Origin: Numenius arquata
Lineage: Eukaryota > Chordata > Aves > Charadriiformes > Scolopacidae
Reading direction: 5' to 3'
DNA: 64,000 nucleotides
Assembly (NCBI RefSeq): GCF_964106895.1
Contig: NC_133607.1
Coordinates: 1,004,201 to 1,068,200 of the forward strand
Shown here: positions 30,553 to 40,960 of the stretch, in pieces
Position numbering within the stretch: the stretch's first letter is position 1
How the letters are laid out: each line of letters opens with the position of its first letter
Position numbers and translations under genes: made by a program
Notes under the pieces: generated by a model
Databases searched by the model: none
What the model saw: the letters and a program-made list of their open reading frames with translations, nothing else
What the model was told of the DNA's origin: nothing

Positions 30553-31220
30553 AGATCACAGAACCACAGAATGGTTAGAGTTGGAAGAGACCTTAAAGAC
30601 CCTCCAGTCCCACCCCCTGCCCTGGGCAGGGACACCTCCCACCACACCAGGCTGCTCCAAGCCCGGTCCAACCTGGCCTGGAACCCCTCCAGGGACAGGG
30701 CAGCCACAGCTTCTCTGGGCAACCTGGGCCAGGGTCTCACCACCCTCACAGCAAAGAATTTCTTCCCCAGATCTCATCTCAATCTCCCCTCTTTCAGTGT
30801 CCCCTTCCCCCTCCTCCTATGGCTCCCCTCCCTGATCAAGAGTCCCCTCCCAGCTTTCCTGGAGCCCCTTTAGGGACTGGAAGGGGCTCTAAGGTCTCCC
30901 TGGAGCCTTCCCTTCTCCAGGATGAACCCCCCCAACTCTCTCAGCCTGTCCTCACAGCAGAGGGGCTCCAGCCCTCACCGCATCTCCATGGCCTCCTCTG
31001 GACCACCTCCAACAGGTCCTGTCCTTCTGGTGTTGGTGGCCCCAGAGCTGGAGGCAGCGCTGCAGGGGGGTCTCCCCCGAGCGGAGCAGAGGGGCAGAAT
31101 CACCTCACCGTCCTGAGGATGCGGGCGCTTTCTGGGCTGCCAGCACCTCATCACTGGCTCACGTTGAGCTTCTCATCAAACAACAGCCCAGGTCCTTCTC
31201 CTCAGGGCTGCTCTCAATGT
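30553..31220 (-). mobile_element. CR1 LINE fragment (antisense)
   Basis: The plus strand begins CACAGAACCACAGAATGGTT and runs through the antisense 3' UTR (CCCCCTGCCCTGGGCAGGGAC) and the C-terminal ORF2 region to about 31220. Many substitutions and indels. GC-rich relative to other copies. Confidence 0.85.
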
Positions 31221-31705
31221 AAACACTGACAAGTCTTCTCTCATTTGCAACAGATACAGAGGATCAAATTTAGCAAATCTGGCCTCACTTCTACCCAAAC
31301 TTTCCCTGCAGACAGCTCATCTTCTGTCTTCCTAAACTGATGCAAAGACCTGTTCCAGCGCAAAGGCTCGAACCCTGCCTACGGCCAAGAAGCTCTTTAG
31401 ACAAGCCCCAGTTTTTGTTCCTCGCTGCTGCCTTGTTTCCCAGAAATCCATCAATGCCAAAAGCTCCGTATGAACACTGCATAAAAAAGCCAATGTCGAG
31501 TTCCTTCCCTCATTTATATTTTTGTCAGGCGTCGTTCTAGGAAGACATTAACTTTTCCTGCTTGCTTTGCTACAGCTCCATTACTTTAAAGATGACCCCT
31601 CTTACCTCTGCTACTCCAGCACAGCCTCACAGCCCAGCACAATTGTACTGCAGGGAGGAAACCTTCACCACCCAGAGATGGGCACAAGACAGGAATGAGT
31701 CACTC
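31221..31705. other. No recognisable gene
   Basis: Nothing identified between the CR1 fragment and the LTR. Confidence 0.5.
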
Positions 31706-32275
31706 TGTTATGGTTTGAGAGAACCCATAACAATCTATTGTCATTAGACAATTATTCTATCACCTGATGACCCCTCCCCACACAGAAAGGGGAATTGGGG
31801 AACACAAAGAAACACAAGGGTTGAAGTATAAATAGATTTAATAGACTAAGACTAAATAATTAACAGTAATACTAAAGAACCAGCATTAATCCCGATACTG
31901 ATATAAGAGATACAGGAATTATACTCAGCCAATTCTATCAGCAGAAGCCGTGCACTCCCAGCAGGGACAGCAAATGTCGGACACCGGGAGCGCAATGCCT
32001 TCAGGAGGAAGGGAAGGCCTCAGGGTTCCGGCACCGGGGCGAGGAGTTGTCTGGAACACCGCCATCAGGGAGAGAGAGCCAGCTACGCAGCAAACTTTTC
32101 TAATTTATATTGAATGTGACATTCATGGTATGAAATAATCCTGTTGGCCAGCCTGGGTCAAATGCCCAGGCCTTGCTCCTCCTTGTCCCTGCACCTGGCA
32201 AGGCTCGAAAACACTAACCTTGAATCCCACAGAGCCTGGCTGGCTATAAAGTAAATCTTTTCACAAATTCAGACA
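31706..32275 (-). repeat. Solo LTR (minus orientation)
   Basis: On the minus strand it runs from about TGTCTGAATTTG to AAACCATAACA. A CAATATAAATTAG TATA region lies near 32110, and the R-U5 part contains TTCTTTAGTATTACTG. The same 3' portion, in plus orientation and diverged, is present at 46115-46352. The 5' boundary is uncertain. Confidence 0.6.
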
Positions 32276-33069
32276 CTAAGAGTCTTCTAAAAGTGCAATT
32301 TTCCCCAGCATTAGAAGAAAAGTTAGTCCTGTGTCTCTCAACCCAGGACACACTCAGAGAACAGACTCTCTCAACCGCTCTGTCTCTTGCTGACCAAAGC
32401 TCAGAACGTGTAGAAAACATCAGCAAAAAGCAGGGCTCTCTCCATGTTTACGGAGCCCACCCCATCGGCTGGTCCACAGTGAGTCCAACTCCTAGCTGAA
32501 CCCCAGCATAAGAAAGGCCACCTTAAAAATTCCGGAAAAAGGAAGGGCTTTGAAGTGGCAAGACCAGAGAACGTTCATGAAAGCACCATCCTGCAACTCC
32601 AGGTCCCTTACCACAGACCACCTGCCCCGTTACTTATGGGAGTGATGTTCCCTGCTAATTTGCAGCTCAGGGTCTCTTGTTCATTAGCGCTGAGCTCGTA
32701 GGCTGGAACTGGAGCTGGGAAGAAATCCACGTGCAGTCAGCCTGGTCTCATTCGAGTCCAGATTGAGTTCAAGTTCACATTTACTAGAAATCACAGCAGG
32801 TCCCCTCCATCTCTCCAGACCCAACACCGCTCCTGGCAGCGTCCCCAGGAGCAATAAGCACAGAACATGGAACTTCCTTCAGAAAAAAGGCCCAGAGACT
32901 GCTGTTTGAACAAGATGCACAGAGCAGCAGCTGAGAACAACCTCTGCTTTCCCTGCACCGCGCTCCCCTGCCTACATCAGGAGACCAGCTCCCAAATGAT
33001 CCCTTGCCCTAAAAACACAGACCCTCCCTGGGGCAATGTAAGGAGATACCAGAGCACAGGGACACCGGG
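32276..33069. other. No recognisable gene
   Basis: Nothing identified. Confidence 0.5.
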
Positions 33070-35160
33070 TCATTCAGTTTAAGGTGATAGGGAAAAGGAC
33101 AGGGGACTAGAAAGAGAAAATACGACGAGAGAAAAGACAGAGGAGCCGAGAGAGACAGAAAAGTGCAGGGAAAAGGCTGGAGAGATGGAGAAGTCCAGAC
33201 AAATAGGGAGGAGGAGCCCTGCAGAGAGACGGAGAAAGAAAAAGGGTCGAGAGGCAGGACAGAGGGACGGAGATGGGGGTGGGGAAGGAGAGGAAGAAGG
33301 AAGCGGGAAGAGAGAAAGACAGGGAAGGGAGCAGGACGTAGAGATGGAGAGAGAAAAGGAAGGACAGGGAGCGGACAAGGGGATTGAGAAATAAATGAGG
33401 GTCAGACACGGACAAAGACACCAAGAAGGGGGAGAAACAGCAATGGGCTGGAGGACAGAGACAGAGGAAGAGGAAAAGGGGGCTGAGAAGCAGGGAAGAG
33501 GAAGATAGGACAAAGAAGAGAAAGAGCCAGCTGGAAAGAGAGGGGTAGAGCAAGAACAGATGGGACAGGCAGCAGGACAGATGGGTAGCAAGAGGAGAAA
33601 AGAGGCAGGGAGCAGGAAAGAGGTGGAGAAAGAAGCAGCCAAAACAGAGAGATGGAGAGACAGGGAGAAGGACAAGGGACAGAGAGGGAAAGACGGGGAA
33701 AGGGAGCAGGACACAGACTGTCGGAGAAAGACATGGACAGAGAGCAGGAGAGGGCGACACAGGGAGATCAGAACCCACAGGGAGGCAGGACAAAGGGAAA
33801 GAGAGGCAAAAAAAAAGAGATGGGAGAAGGACACAGGAGGAGGTTGGTCAGTAGGACAGAGGGAGAAGGGAGAGGAAGGGAAAACCAGCACTGGGCTGCA
33901 GGACAGAGATGGAGTGAGAAATAACAGCGAGAGGGAGCAGGACAGAGGGAGAGGGAGACGGGGAAACCTGGAGAGGAGGTAGGACAGGAAAACAGGGAAC
34001 AGGACAGAGAAACAGAGAGAGACGTGGAGGGACAGGGAGCAGGACAGAGGGATGGAGACAGTAGGGTAAAAGAAATGGGCAGCAGAACAAAGGGAAAGAG
34101 AGACAAGAAGAGGGACAGGGAGCAAGACAAAGGGATGGAAAAGGGCAAAAATAGCGACGGGCTGCAGGACCGAGATGGACCAATTCACAAATGGACAGAG
34201 AGAGCCTGCCAGAATGACAGGGAGAGAAGAAAGGAAGAGAGTGCAGGGCAGTGCTGGAGGACAAAACAGCGCTTTTTGTGTCTGTTTGTGGGTGGGTCGG
34301 GTGTGGTTGTGGGCGTTTGGTTTTGGTGTTTGGTGTTCTGGGATTTTTTGGGTGTGGTGTTTTGCTTTTGGTTTTTTTTTGTTTGTTTGTTTGTTTGTTT
34401 GTTTATTGGTTGGACTTGATAATCTCAAAGGTCCCATCCAACCAAAAATATTCTGTGATTCTGTGACAACCAACCCGCTGTGATGGGCAGCAGAGCAGAG
34501 AGATGGAGAAAGAAAAAACACACAGCAAGAGAGAGAGGTTTCTTCTGCTGTGCTTGCTTTGCACAGCACCTGGAGAGGGGAGTTTAGCGAGAAAGGATGG
34601 GACAGGCAATGGGACAGAGAAAGAAAGGAGAAAAAGGACAAAAGGACAGTGAGAGGAAAAAAAGGACAGAGATCTGGACTGAGATGGAGAAAGAAGCAGG
34701 AGGGAAAGAGGAAGAGAGGCAGAAAGAGGGAGAGGGAGCAGGAGAGAGAGAGAGAGATAAGGATCAGGGGCAGGAGAGAGACTGCAAAAACCCTGCAGCG
34801 AGCAGAAGGAAGGAGAGCGTCAGGGAGAAGGACAGACTACAGACAAGAGTAATGATGAAGAGAAAACCAGAGAGAGTGAGCAGCACAGAGGGGTGGAGAG
34901 AGAAAGGAGGAGAGGAACCAGGAGCCCTGCAGCGAGATGGAGGCAGCCGGGAGGGGAAGGGTCAGGGAGCAGCAGAGAGAGTCTGAGAGAGGAGAGAGGG
35001 ACAGGGAGAAGGACAGGGACAGTGGGATAGAGGATAAAAACCCACAGTGACAGTGAGCAGGACAGAGAGAGAGAAAGAGAAGCACAAGGAAGGAGGGAGA
35101 GGGAAAGACGAGGGCGGGGAGCGGGACGAATCGGCAGAGAGAGACACAGAAGAACAGGGA
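33070..35160. repeat. Long polypurine (GA-rich) tract
   Basis: About 2 kb in which the plus strand is dominated by G and A. It is built from irregular repeats of motifs like AGGGAGCAGGACAGAGGGA and GGAGAAAGA. The only substantial break is a CR1 3' UTR at 34266-34467. The tract continues beyond the CR1 at 35161-36071 (36083-36400) and again at 36780-37140. The long minus-strand frames across it are low-complexity Ser/Leu/Pro translations and not genes. Confidence 0.9.
34266..34467 (+). mobile_element. CR1 3' UTR fragment (sense) inside the purine tract
   Basis: A GT-rich 3' UTR with (GTTT)n, then TTGGACTTGATAATCTCAAAGG and a tail ATTCTGTGATTCTGTG. Orientation is plus. Confidence 0.8.
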
Positions 35161-36071
35161 ATCACGGAATTGTCAGAGTTGGAAGGGACCTTCTAGAGAT
35201 CATCTAGTCCAACTCCCCTGCCAAAGCAGGATTGCCTATAGCACATCACTCAGGACTGCATCCAGGCGGGTCTTGAAGATCTCCAGACAAGGGGACTCCA
35301 CACCCTCCCTGGGCAGCCTGTTCCAGGGCTCTGGCACCCTCACCGGAAAGAAGTTTTTCCTCGAATTTGAATGGAACTTCCCCTGTTCCAGCTTGTGCCC
35401 GTTGCCCCTCGTCCTGTCACTGGGACCCACTGAAAAGAGTCCAGCTTCATCCTCCCTCAAATCACCCTTTAGATACTTAGAAGCATTAATAAGGTCTCCC
35501 CTCAGCCTTCTCTTCTCCAGGCTAAAGAGTCCCAGCTCTCTCAGCCTTTCCTCATCAGGGAGATGCTCCAATCCCTTAATCATCTTTGTTGCCCTACGCT
35601 GGACTCTCTCCAGTAGTTCCCTGTCTCTCTTGAACTGGGGAGCCCAGAACTGGACGCAGTATTCCAGTTGTGGCCTCACCAGTGCAGAGCAGAGGGGGAG
35701 AACGACCTCCCTCGACCTACTGGCCACACTCTTCCCTACGCAGCCCAGGATTCCACTGGCCCTCTTGGCCACAAGGGCACGTTGCTGGCTCGTGGATAAT
35801 TTACTATCTACCAGGACCCCCAGATCCTTCTCCCTCAGACGTGCTTTCCAGCAGGTCCACCCCTAACCTGTATTGGTGCCTGGCATTCTTCCTCCGCAGG
35901 TGCAGGACCCTACACTCGCCCTTGGTGAACCTCATGAGGTTCTTCTCTGCCCAGCTCTCCAGCCTGTCCAGGTCATGCTGGATGGCGGCACAGCCCTCTG
36001 GAGTGTCGGCCAGCCCTCCCAGTTTGGTATCATCAGCAAACTTGCTGAGGATACCCTCGGTCCCCTCGTCC
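35161..36071 (-). mobile_element. CR1 LINE, 5'-truncated (antisense), with an 11 bp flanking direct repeat
   Basis: Inserted in the purine tract. The minus strand encodes the ORF2 C-terminus; the frame 35772-35236 is open for 178 codons (LPREGVESPCLEIFK near its end), and RT motif FADDTKLGG lies near 36030. Both sides carry AAGAACAGGGA (35150-35160 and 36072-36082), consistent with a target duplication, although the surrounding repeat makes chance possible. Confidence 0.88.
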
Positions 36072-36082
36072 AAGAACAGGGA

Positions 36083-36400
36083 ACAGGCCAGAGAGACTGA
36101 AAAACAGAGAGGGATGCCGATCCCGACACAGAGACTGAGAAGAAAACAACAGCAATGGGCTGTGGGGCAGAGAGATGGGAAAAAAGAAAGAGGGAGAGGG
36201 AGCAGCAGAGAGGGACAGCAGGAAAAAGACAGGGATGGGTAGAGCGAGAGAGGAAAAGGGACCTGGAGAGGAGAGGGACGGGAGCAGAACACAGTAATAG
36301 ACAGGAGAGGCGTAGGGAAGCAAAAAACATGGCCCAGAGGGCCAGGGGAGGGTCAGGGAGGGACGGGCAGAAGGCAGGCAGAAGAGGGCTGAGAGGAGCC
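36083..36400. repeat. Continuation of polypurine tract
   Basis: GA-rich sequence like that at 33070-35160, continuing on the other side of the CR1 insertion. Confidence 0.85.
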
Positions 36401-36489
36401 CAATGGCCCGCGACTCGCCGCAGCTCCCACGCTCTGCACTGCCAGGAAATGTCACAGCTCAGGCACTTCTGTCTCCATCCGTCTGTCCT

Positions 36490-36780
36490 TTGCCCAATTC
36501 CTCTCCCAGAGCTCCAGCCCCGGCCTGTCCTCGCCTCACGGGCAGCCCCGGCCTCCCCTCGGCCGGGCCGCAGCGGGAGCAGCGACTGCAGCTCCCGACG
36601 CAACATGGCCGCCGGGAGCCCTGTGCCGGGACTACAGCTCCCAGCGTGCCCCGGGGCGCGCCGATTCCCAGCGTGCCCCGGCACACCCCCCCCCGCCCTC
36701 TGACCCTGCAGGAGCCATGGCCGCCTCCCCGGGGCTCCCCAGGGCCAGGCCCCGGCCCCGAAGCCCCCGTGGGGCCGGGA
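36490..36780. promoter_or_regulatory. Small CpG island with YY1- and ZNF143-like motifs
   Basis: A GC- and CpG-rich island between purine tracts. CAACATGGCCGCC at 36601-36613 fits a YY1 site. ACTACAGCTCCCAGCGTGCC at 36631-36650 fits the ZNF143/STAF site, and a second TTCCCAGCGTGCCC lies at 36665-36678. Such combinations mark TATA-less housekeeping promoters. Leftward, an ATG at 36606 opens MLRRELQSLLPLRPGRGE and is followed by a CCC|GTGAGG donor-like site at 36539. Rightward, an ATG in good context lies at 36717. I cannot identify a downstream gene in either direction. Confidence 0.55.
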
Positions 36781-37140
36781 GGAGGAGGGGAGAGAGGGAG
36801 AGAGCGGCAGAGAGGGGAGGGACAGGGCGGTGGGGCGGATGGAGAGGGGCAGGAAGGGACAGAGGGATGGGAGAGGGACAGAAGGACGGGGAGAGCAGGG
36901 GGAAGCTGGGCAGGGAGTGGAGGGAGGAGAAATCCTGGTGAGGGGCGGGCAGGGGGATGGAGGGGGAGAGAGACGGCAGGGAGGGGACAGCAGGGGCAGG
37001 AGGGAAAACAGTGATGAGCATCGGGAGGGAGGGACAGAGCAGGAGAAGGGCAGGGAGGGGACAGAGGGAGGGAGAGAGCAGGAGCAGAGGAAGAGGAGGA
37101 GGAGGAAGAGAAAGAGGAGGAGGAGAAGGACTTCCCCAAG
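36781..37140. repeat. GGA-rich purine tract
   Basis: Strongly purine-biased plus strand (GGGAGAGAGGG, GAGGAGGAGGAAGAG). It is low complexity with no credible gene. Confidence 0.85.
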
Positions 37141-37795
37141 CAAGGGGCAAACGTGAGATTCGTCACCATCGGTGTGTTCCATCCTTGGGTTCTATGGCAT
37201 AAGGCAAAGCAAAGCTTAAACACAAGCCAAACGGAAATTATTCATGGCTTAAAGAGTATTACAATAATAAGAGTTTTCATTAACATTTTTGCAAATTGAA
37301 GGGGTGTATCCACCTGAACAGCTCAGAAAGTGCAAATCCAGGAGACGTTGCGATCGGATGTAGGATTTGTCCGTGTTTGGAAATGGCCCGGACGTCGTGT
37401 TGGATCTGTGGGGATTTGCTAACATGGGTGCAGCAGGCGGTATGAGTCAGTGCTCGGGCGGCTCCGTGCTGCGGGGGGAGCATACCAAGTACCGGGTGAT
37501 TTTTTCCTACTATCGAGGCTAAAGAAGAATTTTCCTGCTGCAAGGCTAAAGTGGCGTCTACGGTGGCATTGTCTGTGGCTTCTGTGGTGGCGCAGAGATT
37601 TTCAAGAGCTCTTTTGGGCTTGTTTACCCCGAGCCAGAGGTTTAAGGCTCTGTTTAAAAGCCTCCGTCTGGACTCTTGGGGGGTTCCTCACACACTGAGG
37701 AGAAGAGGGGGAGGGTCAGGGCTACGCGTGGGGCAGGGGCTGCGATAACTCCCCCCCCCCGCCTCCCGCTGCACGAATGACGCCAGCAGAGGCGC
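37141..37795. other. No recognisable gene
   Basis: Unique sequence between the purine tract and the 3' end of the minus-strand repeat gene. Nothing recognised. Confidence 0.5.
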
Positions 37796-39679
37796 TGTGA
37801 AACCAACATCAAACCTTTAATGAATTAAGAAAAAAACAGAGGTGTGGGAGGGGGCTGGGGCTGGAGTGGGTGGGCGCAGGTCCCATGTCGCGGGGATGCG
37901 TGCTCCACGCCTTCTCTATCATCCCCTCAACAGCGGCTGGGGGGGCGTGGGGCACTTTACCCCCCGTCACCCCCCAAGGTCCTGGGTCTCTTGGTGGGCA
38001 TGTTGTTGCCGTCGGATGCCCTCCGCTTGCTGCTGCCCACGTGCTGCCTGCTGCTGCCCTCGGCCGCACCGTCCCCCTCCAGCTTCCCCTCCCACAGGGT
38101 TTGTGAGTGTTCCACCACCTTCTGTCTCTTCTTGGGTGGGATGTTGTCCCGCAGGGAGGTCTCTGGCGTCCTGGGGGTGCCGTGTGGTGCAGGGCGCTTG
38201 GCCCGCTGGCTGCCTGCCTTCCCTGACCTGGGCACCACCCGGCGGGGGACGATGCCTGGCGGCAGCTTCAAGCGGGGCAGAAACACCCGTGGCTGCCTCC
38301 GCAGAGCCTCCTCCACCAGATGGGCCATGGAGGGTGGACGAGGGTGGGGGGCGTCCGTGGGGCTGGCCAGGGGACTCAGCAGTGGGATCCAGAGGGGGCT
38401 CAGCAGGGGACTCTCTGGAGCAACCGTCAGGGGATCCTTCGGTGGACTCTCCACAGGATTGTCCTCTGAAGTCTCTGGAGAACGCTCTGGAGAGCTCCCC
38501 TGGGAAGCCTCCAAGGGACTCGGTGGCAGCCAGGTGGGCAGGTCTGCTGCCACCCCACCCTGCTTGCCCTTGGGGTCCTGCAAGGGGGAGGCCAGCACTC
38601 CCCAGAAGGGTTTGGTGTCCCCTGGCATTGCCACCACCAGGCGGTCCTCGGGGCGGTGACCCTCCACCCCGTGCTCCCAGAAGTCGTGGGCTTCGTTCCA
38701 GGAGGCGGTGCTGGCAGGGCTGTCGGAGTCATCGGGGAAGGTGTTTTCGGCGTCCTCCAGTGTCACCGCCGCCACTGGCTCCTTGTTGCAGCCGCCCTCT
38801 GCCCGGTACTCCAGGAGGTGGGGGAGCTTGTTGAGGGAGGTGGTCAAGCTGGGGACATGGGGGACAGTGTCCGCGCTATCCCCCAGCCCTGCTGCCACCG
38901 CTCGCTCCTTGGGGCTGCCATCTTCCGTCACGTACTGCAAGAGGTTGGGGAGCTCATGGAGGGCTTTGGCGGTCAAGTTGGGGACATTGGTGGTCAAGGA
39001 TGTGTCCTTGCTGTCCCCTAGCATCGCGAGCACCGCTTGGTCCTGGGGGCGGTCACCGTCCGCCACATGCTCCGAGAAGTCATAGAGCTCGTTGAAGATG
39101 CTGGCGAGACTGTTGGGGAGAGCAAAGACATCAGGACATTGTCTTTGCTGTCCCTCATCCCTGCCACCACCACGTGTTCCGTGGGGCTGCCACCCTCCGC
39201 AACGTACTGGGAGAAGTCAGGGGGCTGGTTGAGGAAGTCGCTAGAGTCGGGGACATCATCAGTGGTGACTTCGCCGTCCCCCAGCCCCACCGCCGCCACT
39301 TGCTCTTTGGGACTGCCGTCTTCTGCCCTGCGCCCGGAGAGGTCAAGGAGCTTGGTGAATCAGGCAGACAAGTCCTGGATATCGGGGATGGTGTCCTCGC
39401 TCATCCCCCGGCCCCACCACCACCACTCACTCCTTGGGGCAACAGTCCTCCGCCACTTACTCAGAGATACCGAGGAGCTCCTGGAGGAGGGCGGTCAAGC
39501 TGGGGTGGTCAGGGACATCGGGGATGGTGTGACCGCCATCGGCTGTCTCGAGGCAGGTGAGCGTAGGGCTGGTGGTGGTGTCCTCTGCCTGCTCAGGAAG
39601 GGGCTCAGCGCAGGCGGCTGTCCCCTGATCGGGCAGATCCGCGGGTTTGCCCAGGGCTGCTGGAGGGGTCACCACTGCT
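37796..39679 (-). pseudogene. 3' exon(s) of an unidentified gene with seven ~44-codon acidic repeats, probably decaying
   Basis: On the minus strand, after an acceptor-like TTTGCTTTTTCAG near 39678, the sequence encodes seven units of 42-45 residues. Their pattern is a VPD-like start, a LLQYVAEDGSPKE-like centre and a VAAGLGDSxDT-like end. The first two units contain three in-frame stops and there are frame changes near 39405 and 39130. Units 4-7 and the C-terminus are open from 39066 to 37957 (369 codons). A Pro/Ser-rich region follows the repeats, then a basic tail with nuclear-localisation-like PPKKRQK and KRPRT. A poly(A) signal ATTAAA is at 37816-37821. I do not recognise the family. The acid-plus-proline composition and basic C-terminus suggest a nuclear protein; a NUT-like relation is only a guess. 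Confidence 0.5.
37816..37821 (-). terminator. Poly(A) signal ATTAAA
   Basis: On the minus strand TTCATTAAAGGTTTG, about 136 bp past the TAA stop at 37957 of the repeat gene. Confidence 0.55.
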
Positions 39680-39772
39680 GAAAAAGCAAACAGAGCCAAC
39701 CCAACCCCAGGGTGACACGGGCTTTCCTCAGCTTGGCCACCCACCCGCGGGCTCTGCCCCCCCAGAACTCAC

Positions 39773-40388
39773 CTTTGGGCTTGGTCATGGTTCTGCCGGT
39801 CGGGGGAGCCAGGGCAGGCTGGTGGGGGCTGGCAACGTGGGGGCTGTTCTCGATGGCCGCCCCGTCCTGGTTAGAGGCCTCTGAGGGCTCCTGGGTGCTG
39901 CCGGGCAGGGTGTGGAGCACAGGAGGACCCTGCACCCCAGTCGGAGCTGCGCGGTGGCAGCAGTGGCGCCGGGGGCCAGGGCAGGCAGGGACGTGCAGTG
40001 CGCAGGAGCCCAGGGGGTACAGGGGCTCCCCCTGGACCACGGCCCACGGCCCCAGCTCCACGGGCTGGTGGGGCACGAGCGTCCCCATCACCACTGTCTG
40101 TCCCCAGCCAAAGGCAGGGGGCCAAGGAGCAGGCCCGGGGGAGACCTGCACCCCCCTGGGGAGCTGCACCAGCGTCCCCAGGACACCCAGAGGCCCTGGC
40201 ACCCCCTGCCAGACGCTGGCCTGCACCCGCTGGTGGGTGATGGGGTGGGCCTGGGCAGGAGCAGAGGACACTGGCAGCCGCAGGACAGAGGGCAGCAGGC
40301 AGGCAGTGACAAGGGGCTGCATGGCCGGGGGTGGGACGCTGATGCCAGACACCTCCGATGGCACTGGGAGCCGTTGAGGGAACATCTC
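39773..40388 (-). CDS. Internal proline-rich exon of the same unidentified gene
   Basis: Framed by a good acceptor (CTTCCCCCAACAG before 40388) and a good donor (AAG|GTGAGT, donor bases 39772-39767). It is open throughout, with an ATG three bases into the exon at 40385 (MFPQRLPVPSEVSG). The protein is Pro/Val/Leu-rich (PPPAMQPLVTACLLPSVLRL, VPHQPVELGPWAVV) and ends TMTKPK at the donor. No known domain is visible. Its splice sites and position directly before the acidic-repeat exon argue that both belong to one minus-strand gene. The upstream exon was not found; an ATG-started frame reaching 40612 could be part of it. Confidence 0.45.
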
Positions 40389-40616
40389 TGTTGGGGGAAG
40401 CCAAGAGGGGTGATGGGGTGAGATACTGGGGGGCAGAGCTGACTGGGGGCTACCCCGGGGGGCAGGAGCTCCAGGAGGAGCGGGGGCTGCTGCTGTTCCT
40501 GCCGTGGTGGGTGGTCAGTGTGGGGTTGTTGGGGACAAACACGCTCTGTCCCCGTGGCCATCACTGCGCCAGCACCTTCTTCAGCCAGCCTTGCCAGGGC
40601 TGGGTTTTTCATAGCA

Positions 40617-40960
40617 CACGACTTCCCATCTCAGTGATTTCCCGTCCTGCTGATGCTTTCCTGTCCTCGCTGATGATTTCCCACCCCCACGATGGTTTTC
40701 CATTGCACTGTTGTTTCCCATCCCAATGACGATTTCTGAGCCCTGTGGTGGTTTCCTATCCCAAGGGTCTCCCATCCCCACGACTTCCCATCTCAGTGTT
40801 TTCCCGTCCTGCTGATGCTTTCCTGTCCTCGCTGATGATTTCCCACCCCCACGATGGTTTTCCATTGCACTGTTGTTTCCCATCCCAATGACGATTTCTG
40901 AGCCCTGTGGTGGTTTCCTATCCCAAGGGTCTCCCATCCCCACGATTTCCCATCCCAGGC
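40617..40960. repeat. 162 bp tandem repeat, two copies plus a partial third
   Basis: CACGACTTCCCATCTCAGTG occurs at 40617 and again at 40779. The units are nearly identical and consist of shorter TTTCCCATCCC-type subrepeats. The partial third copy begins near 40941. Confidence 0.85.

Noticed and set aside
33079..34641. 520-codon minus-strand open frame
   Set aside because: It is a Ser/Leu/Pro low-complexity translation of the polypurine tract and even crosses a CR1 3' UTR. Length is explained by the absence of stop codons in pyrimidine-rich sequence.
35932..37223. Long minus-strand frames (416 and 254 codons) across the purine tract and CpG island
   Set aside because: Mostly low-complexity translation. 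Only the short MLRRELQ start near 36606 was kept, as part of the promoter candidate.
37842..38834. 330-codon plus-strand frame
   Set aside because: Antisense shadow of the minus-strand repeat gene, which has splice sites, a poly(A) signal and a repeat pattern in its own frame.
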